From assembly GCF_014650455.1 (NCBI RefSeq), contig NZ_BMUZ01000016.1, positions 62,001 through 126,000 of the forward strand: a stretch of DNA of 64,000 nucleotides, read 5' to 3'. The position numbers and the translations under genes are program-made. The DNA is from Streptomyces xanthochromogenes. GTDB lineage: Bacteria > Actinomycetota > Actinomycetes > Streptomycetales > Streptomycetaceae. The number at the start of each line of letters is the position of its first letter. Position 1 is the stretch's first letter. Below the pieces are notes generated by a model that was not told where the DNA came from, did no database searches, and saw nothing but the letters and a program-made list of their open reading frames with translations. Positions 1 to 9,000 of the stretch are shown piece by piece.

Positions 1-297
1 AACCTGAAGCCGGGGCAGTTGCCGGACTCTCCGTTGAAACCGGAGGATCAGGTCCAGGTCGTGTTCACCGGCGACAGTACGGTCACAGCCCCCGGTAGGA
101 ACGGCAGGCCGGGCCAGGACGGTGGCCCTGTCACCGTGGATGCGCGGATCGTCCGTGTGGGCGCCAAGCAGGACAGCACAGGCCAGCAAGTGATCGACGT
201 AGCGGTCAAGTCGGCGGACGGACCGCGGCTGGCAGCTCAGGCTGCGGCCGGGAATGTCGCGCTGGCTGTGAAGGCGGCGAGCGGGGCCGGTTCCTGA
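1..297 (+). CDS. SAF-domain (CpaB/RcpC-like) pilus protein, C-terminal part only
   Basis: The frame is open from the first base of the window and ends in TGA at 295-297, so only about 98 C-terminal residues are present. The segment has a short beta-rich pattern (LKPEDQVQVVFTG, then DARIVRVGAKQ and VIDVAVKSADGPRLAAQAAA) typical of the end of SAF-domain proteins that open actinobacterial Tad loci. CpaB/RcpC proteins are envelope proteins thought to bind peptidoglycan or support the secretin in Gram-negatives; their role in Gram-positive Tad systems is unclear. The stop overlaps the ATG of the next gene (TGATG), which places it in the tad operon. The true start lies outside the window, and the call rests largely on context. 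Confidence 0.7.
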   Translation, partial: NLKPGQLPDSPLKPEDQVQVVFTGDSTVTAPGRNGRPGQDGGPVTVDARIVRVGAKQDSTGQQVIDVAVKSADGPRLAAQAAAGNVALAVKAASGAGS

Positions 298-1142
298 TGG
301 CCGTGATCGCTCTGGTGGGGGTTCCGGGGGCACCCGGGGTGACGTCAACGGCACTGGCGCTGCTGCGGATGTGGCCAGTGGAGCACGGCCGGCGGGTGCT
401 TTTGGCCGAGTGCTGCCCGGACGGGGGCGCCGTGCTGGCGGGAGCGTTGCAGAGCAGGCTGACAGCCGACCGTGGTCTTCATAATCTGGCGGCCTCCCGC
501 CGCACGGTCAGCCTGCAGGATGCTTTCTGGACCCAGCTCGTGCGGATTTCCGACGAGGACCGGCGTGATGACCCTGCCAGGATGCTGCTGCCCGGCCTGA
601 CCAGTCCCTCGGAGGCGGCCGGGCTCGCACCGGAGTGGGGGGCCATCGCGGATCTGTTCGTGGGGATCGACCGCATCGAGCAGCACGGTCACGACGTGCT
701 GCTTGACCTGGGGCGCAACGGAGCCTTCGGTCCGGCCCGCGTCCTGGCCCAGCGGGCTGACCTGGTGCTGCTGGTGATGCGCAGTACCTTGCGCAGCCTG
801 CACATGGCCTCCGCACGCGCCAGGATGCTCGCTGCGCTGCTGGACGGCGAGGGCCGGCGCTCCGGACGTCTGGGAGTCCTGCTGATTACCGAGGGGCCCT
901 ACGCGGCACGTGAGGTGGAGGAGTACTTGCAGGTACCGGTGGTGGCGAGCCTGCCGTTTCGGCCGCAGGAGGCCGCCGTGCTGTCCGATGGCGCCGCGGA
1001 GAGCAAGCGGTTCCGTGAGAGCAGGCTGATGCGGGCCGTCCTGGACGCCTCGACCCCGATCCGGCAGCGGGTGGCCAGCCAGCGCGCCCGGGTCGCCTCG
1101 CCCCTGCACCAGCGAATGATGGGAGGCACCGATGCACGCTGA
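297..1142 (+). CDS. CpaE/TadZ-like MinD-family protein with degenerate P-loop
   Basis: This 281-aa protein occupies the CpaE/TadZ position between the SAF protein and the CpaF ATPase. The N-terminus reads VALVGVPGAPGVTST (about residues 4-17), which aligns with the deviant Walker A of ParA/MinD proteins (KGGVGKTT), but both lysines are missing. Later segments LLDLGRNGAFGPA and ADLVLLVMRSTLRSLH (about 138-170) match the MinD-type switch region and the following strand. Family members localise the Tad machinery at the cell pole or membrane. Without the lysines, ATP hydrolysis is doubtful, so it may act as a scaffold. It starts inside the preceding stop (TGATG) and overlaps cpaF by 11 bp, implying translational coupling. 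Confidence 0.72.
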   Translation: MAVIALVGVPGAPGVTSTALALLRMWPVEHGRRVLLAECCPDGGAVLAGALQSRLTADRGLHNLAASRRTVSLQDAFWTQLVRISDEDRRDDPARMLLPGLTSPSEAAGLAPEWGAIADLFVGIDRIEQHGHDVLLDLGRNGAFGPARVLAQRADLVLLVMRSTLRSLHMASARARMLAALLDGEGRRSGRLGVLLITEGPYAAREVEEYLQVPVVASLPFRPQEAAVLSDGAAESKRFRESRLMRAVLDASTPIRQRVASQRARVASPLHQRMMGGTDAR

Positions 1143-2613
1143 ACCGGTCTACAACGGCGAGCTCTACCCCTCGCGTCGGCCAGTGGCCCCGGCCGGAACG
1201 TCAACACGGTCCGGCGGGCCGGCGGGCGCAGCCCTGCCGCGCATGGTGGGCCAGGGAGCGGTCCCGCAGGTGCGGATCGACTACCGGGCGGCGCAGGAGA
1301 TCAAGCGGATCGTCGTTGAACAGCTGCTGAAAGAGAAGAAGAACGCCCCGTCGCTGACCGGGGAAGCGGAAGAGCAGCGTGGCCGCGCACTGATCAATGA
1401 GCAGGTGGCGATCTGGTCGGACGCAACCGGCCGCGGCGGCGGATATTCAGCGGTCGAGGAGGGGGAGGTGGCCGCGCTCGCCTTCGACATGTGCTTTCGG
1501 GCCGGGCGGCTGCAGCGCTATCTGGACGACGATCTGGTGGAGGACATCTGGATCGAGGGCCCGCACCGGGTGTTCCTCAAGTACAGCGACGATACGGAAG
1601 CGGTCCAGGTCGCACCGGTCGCCGATTCCGAGGAAGAACTGCAAGAGCTCGTCAGAGACTTGATCCGGGCCAGCGGGCAGAGCGGCCGGACGTTTTCCAC
1701 GTTCAGCCCGGATGTCGAGCTGCGGCTCAAGGACGGCTCCCGCGTCCAGGCCCTGGGCCCGCAGGTCACCGGCGAGTTCACGCACATCACCATCCGCCGT
1801 CACCGCATCCAGCACGCCGACTTGGACATGATGGTCCGCCTGGGCGCCCTCGACGAGCACATGGCCGACTTCCTGCGGGCCTGTGTCCGGGCGCGGCGCA
1901 ACATCATGTTCGCCGGGGAGCAGTCCGCGGGAAAGACATCGATGCTGCGGGCGACGCTGCGGGAGATCCCTGCCCATGAGCGGTTCGGCACCCTCGAGAC
2001 GACGTTCGAGCTGTGGGCCCACAAGAACGGCTATCACCAGCATGTGGTGCCGATGGAAGCCCGCGCGTCGAACGGCGAGCGGGTGGATGGCCGGGCGGCG
2101 GGCGAGATCACGCTGCTGGACTTGCTCAAGAGCGCGAAGCGCATGTCGCTGACCCGCGTCGTGGTCGGAGAGGTCCGTGGCCCGGAGATCACCGCGATGA
2201 TGCAGGCGATGACGTCGGACAGGCCCGGCAACATGTGCACCATCCATGCCTCCGAGCCTGAAGCGATCTTCGACCGGATCGCGGAGCTGTACCTGCTGGC
2301 ACAGTCCAACTTCACCCCAGAGCTGGCCTACCGCCAGATCGCCAACGGTCTGCACTTCGTGGTGTTCTTGTCGGTCGATGAATCCGGGCCCGTCAAGCGG
2401 CGCTTCGTCTCTCACATCTGGGAGATCAAGCCCGTGGGTCCGGACGGCCGCCCCACCTACAACGAGATCTACCGGCCGGCCAGCGAGTGGGACCAGCGGG
2501 CAGTGCCCTACGCCTCGCTGTCGGTCCGCAACCGGCAGAAGCTGGAGGCCGCCGGCCTGCGCGCGGACCTGGTGGCGCAGCCTTCTGGCTGGCCGCACGA
2601 GGTGGGCGCATGA
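1132..2613 (+). CDS. CpaF/TadA-family secretion ATPase
   Basis: This 493-aa cytoplasmic hexameric ATPase powers Tad pilus assembly. The Walker A is GEQSAGKTSM at about residues 261-270. The Walker B/Asp-box region VVVGEVRGPEITAMMQAM is at about 342-358, followed by the His-box MCTIHASEP near 370. The N-terminal domain (about 50-230) contains EDIWIEGPHRVFLKY, matching the family pattern that binds the membrane partners. The length is normal for actinobacterial CpaF proteins (about 400-500 aa). The ATG follows GGGAGGCACCG, a good ribosome site, although it lies inside the end of the cpaE-like gene. The stop overlaps the tadB ATG (ATGA). This is one of the surest calls in the window. Confidence 0.93.
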   Translation: MHAEPVYNGELYPSRRPVAPAGTSTRSGGPAGAALPRMVGQGAVPQVRIDYRAAQEIKRIVVEQLLKEKKNAPSLTGEAEEQRGRALINEQVAIWSDATGRGGGYSAVEEGEVAALAFDMCFRAGRLQRYLDDDLVEDIWIEGPHRVFLKYSDDTEAVQVAPVADSEEELQELVRDLIRASGQSGRTFSTFSPDVELRLKDGSRVQALGPQVTGEFTHITIRRHRIQHADLDMMVRLGALDEHMADFLRACVRARRNIMFAGEQSAGKTSMLRATLREIPAHERFGTLETTFELWAHKNGYHQHVVPMEARASNGERVDGRAAGEITLLDLLKSAKRMSLTRVVVGEVRGPEITAMMQAMTSDRPGNMCTIHASEPEAIFDRIAELYLLAQSNFTPELAYRQIANGLHFVVFLSVDESGPVKRRFVSHIWEIKPVGPDGRPTYNEIYRPASEWDQRAVPYASLSVRNRQKLEAAGLRADLVAQPSGWPHEVGA

Positions 2614-3521
2614 TCACCGGATGGTGGTGGGCGCTGTCCGGGGCGCTGCTCGGCGGCGGTCTCGGCGCCCTGGTGGCCGGGCTGGCCGGTACGACTACGC
2701 CCAAGGGGCCCGGATTCTTGGTTGGTTGGCGCCAGCGGTCCCGGTCGGGGCGCACGTCCCGCACAGCGGCCCGGCGGCGTGTCCTGTTCGGCGCGGCGCT
2801 GGTGGCCGGGGTTGGGGTGTGGCTGGTGAGCGGGGTGTTCGTGGTCGCGTTGATCGCGGCGGCCGCGGTGGTGGGCGTGCCGTGGCTGACCGCGCCGGTG
2901 GCGGCGGCCAAGGAGCAGATGGCCAAGCGGGATGCGCTCGCCGAGTGGACGCAGCGCCTGGCGGAGGTACTGCGCCTGGGCGTCGCGATCGAGCAGGCGT
3001 TGAAGACCAGCCGCCGTCATGCCCCCCAGGCACTGGAGTTGGAGATCGAGGAGCTGGTGGACAAGGTGGATGCCGGGTGGCCCCTCGGTGAGGCGGTGGA
3101 GGACTTCGGGCACGCGCTGGATGATCCGACCGCGGACAAGGTGTGTGCCGCGCTGAGGCTGTCGGTCACCGACCCAGGGCCGGGGCTCGCGCAGGCGATG
3201 CAGGACATGTCCGCTTCCCTGCGGGACGAGGTGAGTGCGCGTCAGAAAATTGAGGCGGAGCGGGAGAAGTCCCGCACCGTCGTGCGCACGCTCACCTTCA
3301 TCACTCTGGCCCTGGTGCCGCTGGGCTTCACTGTCCCCCAGATCACCAATGTCTTCACCACGCTGCTCGGCCAGCTGGTCCTGGGGCTGCTCTCGGCGGC
3401 GTTCGTCGCCGTGCTGGTGTGGTCGCGCAGTTACGCCACCCGCGGCCGCACTGCCCGGGTGCTGGTTCCGGACGGGCGCAGCCCCGTCAAGGCCCCTGTC
3501 CGGGTGGAGGCCTCACGGTGA
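2610..3521 (+). CDS. TadB-like inner-membrane platform protein
   Basis: This 303-aa integral membrane protein has the T2SSF (type II secretion F) fold expected of TadB. There are hydrophobic segments near residues 8-28 and 55-90, a cytoplasmic helical T2SSF domain (TQRLAEVLRLGVAIEQALKTS), then two C-terminal membrane helices around 225-275. TadB and TadC together form the platform on which CpaF extrudes the pilin. The ATG at 2610 lies in the cpaF stop (ATGA), so translation is coupled; the same frame is open further upstream, but any earlier start would lie inside cpaF. The C-terminus overlaps the GTG of tadC (GTGA). Confidence 0.88.
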   Translation: MITGWWWALSGALLGGGLGALVAGLAGTTTPKGPGFLVGWRQRSRSGRTSRTAARRRVLFGAALVAGVGVWLVSGVFVVALIAAAAVVGVPWLTAPVAAAKEQMAKRDALAEWTQRLAEVLRLGVAIEQALKTSRRHAPQALELEIEELVDKVDAGWPLGEAVEDFGHALDDPTADKVCAALRLSVTDPGPGLAQAMQDMSASLRDEVSARQKIEAEREKSRTVVRTLTFITLALVPLGFTVPQITNVFTTLLGQLVLGLLSAAFVAVLVWSRSYATRGRTARVLVPDGRSPVKAPVRVEASR

Positions 3522-4402
3522 CGACCACAGTGGTTGTGGTGCTCTTCGGCTGCCTGATCGGCGCGGGCCTGGCCCTGGTGGTGTGGGAACTCGCTCCCGC
3601 GCCGCCCAAGTTGGGTCCGGCCCTCAAGCGCCTCAGCCCACCCGCTCCCACGGCCGGAACCGCCCTGCCGGAACAGCGTGCGGACAATCTCATGGGCGCG
3701 TGGCTGGTGGCCCGGATCCCGGCGCCGCTCCCCCGGGCCGACCTGGACCTGCTGCACCAGCCGGTCGAACAGTTCCTGCTGAACAAGGTGCTGCTCGCCT
3801 TCGTCGGGCTGGTCCTGCCTTCCGTGCTGAGCGCGGCGTGGATCCTGCTCGGCATCACGCTGCCCCTGTTCGTGCCCGCGGTGGCCGGCGTGCTGACCGC
3901 GTTCGTCCTGTGGTTCGTGCCCGACCTCATGGTGCGCCGCGATGCGGGCCGCGCACGGGAGGAGTTCACGCACGCCGTCACCGTCTACCTTGAGCTGGTT
4001 GCCCTGCGCCTGGCCTCCAACATCGCCGTCGACCAGGCGCTGGAGGAAGCAGCCCAGGTGGGCAGCAGTTGGTCGTTCGTGCGTCTGCAGGAAGCCCTGC
4101 TGCGCGCCCGGATGGAGAGGGCCTCTGCCTGGCAGGTCCTCGAGGGCCTCGGTGCCCAGCTGAGGATCCCCGTCCTGCGGGACGTCGCGGACTTCGCTCA
4201 GATGTCCGGAAAGGACGGCGCCTCCATCTACGCGCCCGTCCGGGCCCGTGCCAAGAGCACCCGCGATGAGCAACTGGCCACGGCCGTGGCCAAGGCAAAC
4301 GCCGACAGCGAGAAGATGCACATCCCCGGCGCCGTGATGTGTGTCCTCATCATGTGCCTGCTCGGCTTCCCCGTGGTGCTGAAACTGTTCGCGCTGTCCT
4401 GA
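3518..4402 (+). CDS. TadC-like inner-membrane platform protein
   Basis: This 294-aa second platform protein pairs with TadB. It has an N-terminal membrane helix, a pair of helices around residues 90-135 (LLAFVGLVLPSVLSAAWILL and following), a T2SSF helical domain (HAVTVYLELVALRLASNIAVDQ) and a C-terminal helix (MCVLIMCLLGFPVVLKLF). The GTG at 3518 overlaps the tadB stop (GTGA) and gives the expected TadC length, whereas upstream in-frame codons lie inside tadB. About 50 bp separate its stop from the next gene, the first real gap in the operon. Confidence 0.87.
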   Translation: MTTTVVVVLFGCLIGAGLALVVWELAPAPPKLGPALKRLSPPAPTAGTALPEQRADNLMGAWLVARIPAPLPRADLDLLHQPVEQFLLNKVLLAFVGLVLPSVLSAAWILLGITLPLFVPAVAGVLTAFVLWFVPDLMVRRDAGRAREEFTHAVTVYLELVALRLASNIAVDQALEEAAQVGSSWSFVRLQEALLRARMERASAWQVLEGLGAQLRIPVLRDVADFAQMSGKDGASIYAPVRARAKSTRDEQLATAVAKANADSEKMHIPGAVMCVLIMCLLGFPVVLKLFALS

Positions 4403-4453
4403 ACGCAGGGCCAGCTCAGCCCGCCGACCCCCATCGTGTAAGGAGAAAAGGCC

Positions 4454-4696
4454 GTGAAGGACGCCTACTTGAAGGCCGGCATCGGCCTGTCGCTGCTGGC
4501 GGGCAAGGCTCGCGCCCACATCGCTGACGCGTACGAGGAGATGAGCGAGCGCGGTGAGCGCGGCGACAACCCGGTCGTGACGGTGCTGTTGTGGGTTGCG
4601 GGTATCGGCATCGCCCTCAGCATCGTGGCGGCGCTGGTCGCGCTCGGCACGAAGGCGTCCACCAAGGTGGACAACGTGGACCTCGACGGCAAGTGA
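4454..4696 (+). CDS. Small single-span peptide, candidate Flp-like pilin subunit
   Basis: This 80-aa peptide starts at a GTG preceded by a strong ribosome site (AAGGAG about 10 nt upstream), the clearest in the operon, as expected for a structural subunit needed in quantity. It has a charged N-terminal half (EEMSERGERGDNP) followed by one hydrophobic helix at about residues 43-68 and a short polar tail. Flp pilins are small, have one helix and sit in tad operons at this place. However, the usual glycine followed by an EF/EY-type cleavage motif is not evident here. The assignment is therefore positional: pilin or pilin-like accessory. Its stop overlaps the next GTG (GTGA). Confidence 0.6.
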   Translation: MKDAYLKAGIGLSLLAGKARAHIADAYEEMSERGERGDNPVVTVLLWVAGIGIALSIVAALVALGTKASTKVDNVDLDGK

Positions 4697-5100
4697 ACGC
4701 ATCCCGCCTGCCCTGGGGTTCGGACCGGGGCTCGAACCCGATCCAGATGGCCGTCATCTACCCCTTCGTGATCATCCTGATTCTCATCCTTCTGCAGGGA
4801 ATCATGTGGGCCTATGCCCGTAACGTCGCCTACAGCTCCGCCCGGGCCGGCGTGGCGGCCGGGCGGCTGTACGGCTCCACCCCCGGCGACGGTGCAGCCA
4901 AGGCGAAGCACGTACTCGACGATGTGGGCTCCAGCCTGCTCACCGACCGGGCGGTGTCCACCGACGGCAGTACACCCGAGCGGCTGCGGGTCCGCGTCGA
5001 TGCACGGGCCCTGTCGATGATTCCGGGCATACCGGGGATCCATGTCCAGGCCACCGTGTCCGGGCCCATCGAACGGTGGACCACGGCGGGAGCACCCTGA
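4693..5100 (+). CDS. TadE-like pseudopilin
   Basis: This 135-aa protein is of the TadE family. Near residues 10-35 it has the TadE-like signature: a short basic/polar leader (DRGSNPIQ), then a hydrophobic helix YPFVIILILILLQGIMWAYA. The usual glutamate of the motif (GxxxxE) is replaced by Q-M. The remainder (SSARAGVAAGRLYGS and a beta-rich tail) is the exported part. Minor pseudopilins of this type are thought to prime or tip the pilus. The GTG at 4693 overlaps the previous stop; upstream in-frame codons would lie inside the small pilin-like gene. The stop overlaps the next ATG (TGATG). Confidence 0.82.
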   Translation: MNASRLPWGSDRGSNPIQMAVIYPFVIILILILLQGIMWAYARNVAYSSARAGVAAGRLYGSTPGDGAAKAKHVLDDVGSSLLTDRAVSTDGSTPERLRVRVDARALSMIPGIPGIHVQATVSGPIERWTTAGAP

Positions 5101-5546
5101 TGGCCCTTGCACCCCGGCCAGGGCGCCCGGCGGACGAGGGCAGCGTCGCCGTCGAAGCCGCCATCATCGTCCCGGTCCTGATCGTGCTCGTGCTGCTGTT
5201 CGTCGCCGGCGCCCGTCTCTCTCTGGCCGGGCAGAAGACGGACGCTGCCGCCCAGGCCGCCGCCCGCGCCGCATCCCTGGCGCGAACTCCCGCCGCCGCA
5301 GGCACTGATGCCAAGACCGCGGCCGCCGACGCGCTTGCCTCCAGTGGCCAGGTCTGCGGCCACACCAATGTCCAGGCTCAGGTGGAGGGCCTTGCCGTGC
5401 CGGTCGGGCAGGTGGCCACGGTGACAGTCACCGTGTCCTGCACCGTGCCGATCGGTGACCTGGTCCTCATCGGCGGCGGGCCCGGCATGCGCACCGTCCG
5501 CTCCACCTTCACCTCGATCGTCGACGCCTACCGGGGGCGCGCATGA
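5100..5546 (+). CDS. TadE-like pseudopilin with canonical E-motif
   Basis: This 148-aa protein has the signature EGSVAVEAAIIVPVLIVLVLL at about residues 14-34, i.e. the TadE pattern of a polar leader, the conserved glutamate and one membrane helix. After it come an alanine-rich helix (KTDAAAQAAARAASLART) and a beta-rich exported domain ending in a predicted small C-terminal tail. It is the second of three consecutive pseudopilin-like proteins. The ATG at 5100 is overlapped by the previous stop, and its own stop region contains the next ATG. Confidence 0.85.
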   Translation: MALAPRPGRPADEGSVAVEAAIIVPVLIVLVLLFVAGARLSLAGQKTDAAAQAAARAASLARTPAAAGTDAKTAAADALASSGQVCGHTNVQAQVEGLAVPVGQVATVTVTVSCTVPIGDLVLIGGGPGMRTVRSTFTSIVDAYRGRA

Positions 5547-5992
5547 GCCCCATCCTGCGGCCCCGCGCACCGGCTGGAGCCTCCCGGTGGGATGACCGCG
5601 GTGCCGTGCCGGTCTTCGTCGCCCTCGTCATCGGACCCCTGCTCCTGTTGTGCGGGCTGCTCACCATCGACGCGTTCGGGGTTCTGCGCGCCAAACAGCA
5701 CGCCGACGATCTCTCCGTGGAGGCGGCACGTGCCGCCCAACAGGCCATCGACCCCGCTCAGGCGATCCCCGGCAAGGCCTTCGTCGCCGACCCCGCCGGC
5801 GCCTCGGCAGCCGCCCGGGCCTACCTCGCCAAGACCGGAGACACCGGAGTCGTCCACGTCACCGACAGCGGGCGCACCGTCACGGTCACCGTCACCGGCC
5901 GCTACCCCGCCGTGTTCTGGCCCACGACATTCCTGGTGCACTCCACCAGCTCGGCCGCTCTGCTCCACGGCATCACCCAACCGGACCGATAG
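5543..5992 (+). CDS. TadG/TadE-like pseudopilin (Rv3654c type)
   Basis: This 149-aa protein has a basic leader ending in DDRGAVPVFVALVIGPLLLLCGLLTIDAFG (about residues 17-45). That is the single-span N-terminus of actinobacterial TadG-like proteins with the glutamate replaced by proline-valine. It continues with a coiled alanine-rich segment and a beta-rich exported domain. The ATG overlaps the preceding stop (ATGA). A 9-bp gap leads to the LysM gene, so the operon continues. Confidence 0.78.
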   Translation: MSPILRPRAPAGASRWDDRGAVPVFVALVIGPLLLLCGLLTIDAFGVLRAKQHADDLSVEAARAAQQAIDPAQAIPGKAFVADPAGASAAARAYLAKTGDTGVVHVTDSGRTVTVTVTGRYPAVFWPTTFLVHSTSSAALLHGITQPDR

Positions 5993-6001
5993 GGACTGCA
6001 C

Positions 6002-9000
6002 ATGGCCCTCCCCCGCCCTGTTCGCCGTCGGCGCACGCTGTCCGCCGCCCTGCGCGCCCTGGCCGCGCTCCTTGCGCTGGCAGCCCTCCTCGCGGGCCTG
6101 CCCTGGCTGCTGTGGCAGGCCACCGCCGCGCTTCTACCCGGCGGTCTGGACGGGCTGCGTCACCTGTTCACCCGCACCGACACCACCAGCGTGGCACTGC
6201 TGGCCGTCGCCATCATCGGCTGGACCGGCTGGCTGTCCTTCGTCATCTCGCTCCTCGTGGAGATCCCGGCCCGGCTCAGGGGCCGCACCACGCCCCAACT
6301 GCCGGGGCTGCACCTGAGCCAGCGTGCTGCGGCCACACTGGTGGGCAGCATCCTGGTACTGCTGCCCACCAGCACCGCCCTGGCCGCCCCAGCCACCGCG
6401 CACGCCGTCACGGCAGCCCGTCTACCCGGCCAGGCCACCCCCGCAGCCACCGCACCTTCCACCGGGCCTGCACCCTCCGCAGCACCAGCCACCGGCACCT
6501 CCCAGGCGCCCACGGCCCAGCACACCTACACCGTGCGTGCGGTGCGTCCCGCGGAGAGCCTGTGGAGCATCGCCGAACACCTCACCGGCCACGGCGAGCT
6601 CTACACCAAGATCGCCACCGCAAACGAGGGCCGCACCATGGCCGACGGCACGACCTTCCGCACCAACGCTCCCATCCAGCCCGGCTGGATCCTGCAGTTG
6701 CCCACCGACCTGCCGCTACTCGACCCCGCCCTCCACACCCAGACCGCGCAGACCGCCCCCGCTAATCCGGCAGGCGCGCCGCACCGCGACACCGTCCGCG
6801 CCGGCGACAGTCTCTGGACGATCGCTGAACGCGAGTACCACGACGGCGCCCGCTACCAGGAGATCTTCGACGCGAACCGGAACAAGCCCCAACCCACCGG
6901 CGGTTCCCTGACCCACCCCGACGAACTCGAAGTCGGCTGGAGCCTCGACATCCCCGCGGCTGCCGCGCCCGCAGGCCCCGGGGACACTGCCGCACCGCCC
7001 GCCAAAGACAACCCGGCCCCCGCCGTGCCGGCCCCCGCCCCACCGCACGACACCCCCCGGCCGCAGGCCCCTTCGGCCGCACCCGCAGTCCCGATCACCC
7101 CACCAACGCAGAAGGCCCCCTCCGCTCCAGCACCTGCCACTGCCTCCACCAGCAGTCCAGCCAGCTCGACCCCCTCCACGGGCCCCTCCAACCCGCCAAC
7201 TAACCCGGCCGCGCAGCCCGCCCCCGCAGCACGCCAGCCCATCCAGCTCACCACCGTGGCCGGAGCCCTCGCGCTCCTGGCCGCCGCCGTCACCGGTGCC
7301 CTCACGCTGCGCCGCACCCTCCAACAGCGGCGCCGCGCACCCGGCGAAACGATCGCCATCGCCGAGGAAACCTCGCAAGCCCCGGCCCAACTGTCCGAAG
7401 CCTCCACGCCCACCCTCGTCGACGAACTCGACGTCGCGCTACGCACCCTGGCCCACCACGCCCAGGCCGACAACCTCCCACTCCCGGTGATCCAGGCCGC
7501 CCGCCTCAGCGAGCAGGACATCGAGGTTCTGCCAGACACTGCGGACCACGCCCCCCAACGCCCCTTCGTGCAAGGAGCGGACGGCTGGTGGGCGCTGCCC
7601 ACCGGCGCGGCGCTGCTCCGCGCTGACGAGGCCGCGTCCGTCGCGGCCCCCTACCCGCTGCTGACCACCATCGGCGCCGCCGCAGACAACAGCGTTGTGC
7701 TCCTGAACCTGGCCCGCTCGCGCGCTGTCCTCCTGGAGGGGACCGCGGAACACATCAGGGAAACATGCACCTCCATCGCGCTGGAACTCGGGATGAGCCC
7801 CTGGGCCGAGCATGTGGAGATCGTGACACTCGGGTTCGGTGACGAACTGCCACACCTGCTGCCCACCTCGCGCATCGCGCACAAGCGCGAGCCCGCCCAC
7901 GCCGTGCGCGACCTCGGCGAATGGATGCTCACCGCCTACCAACAAGCCGAAGATGCCGCACAGCCCTACCTCCTGCTGTGTGCCACAGACCTGGACAGCG
8001 ACACCGCCTGGCAGCTCGCCGAAGCCCTCGACAAAGCCGGCGACCTCCCGGTGGCCCTGGTCGCATCCGCCGCCCGAACCAGACACCACTTCCCCGACGC
8101 CGAGATCCTCGACGCCTCCTCCTGCGAGCTCCAGGAGATGGACACCCTCGGGCCGATCCGGCTCCAGCGCCTCGACGACGAGGCCTTCCAGCAGATCGCA
8201 ACCGAACTCCGGATCTCCGGTCAGCCACCCATCCCCGCTGAAGGTGCCTGGCAGAACGTGCCGGCCGAACCCGAAATCTCACCCGCCACGCCTATGTCTG
8301 CCGCGACCGACTCCCCCTCCGCCGCCCCGGACAACGAGGCCGCGCAGCAGGCCCCTGCCCCCACCGGCCTCGGAGCGTACCCCGCACTGGTGAGCGCCGG
8401 CACTGACCCCGCCGCCCTCCACCTCGTGCCCCTAGAACCCTTGGCGGCCAGGCCCCAGAACGCCGACGTCTCCGACCCCGAACCGGGATCCGATCCGGCT
8501 CCCTCCACCGTGAATGCCGCACCGGCTGCGGAAGACGAAGAGGTCGACCGCGATCCGAACGCGCCCGAGATCAGCGTCCTTGGCCCCGTACACGTCGCCG
8601 GCCTCTCCAGCTCCGGCCACGGCCCGCGCACCGCCCAGCTCGCCGCTCTGCTGTTCTTCAAGCCGGGCCGCAGCGCCGACACCCTCTGCGTCGACATGGA
8701 CCCCCTCAATCCCTGGTCGAAGAAGACCCTCGACTCCCGGTTGGGTGATCTCCGCAGGGGGTTCGGCGACGACGCCCACGGCACCCCCTACGTACCGCGC
8801 CGCACCGCCCGCGACGACCCCTATAGCCTCTCCCCCCACGTGCACTGCGACTGGACCCGGTTCACACAGCTCGCCGAACGGGCCCTGGCAGGCGGACCCG
8901 CCTGCGTGGGTGACCTGGAAGGCGCCCTCCGCCTGGTCCGCGGCAGGCCCTTCGGCCACAACCCCCTGCCCTGGGCCCTGCCACACCAGCAGGAGATGAG

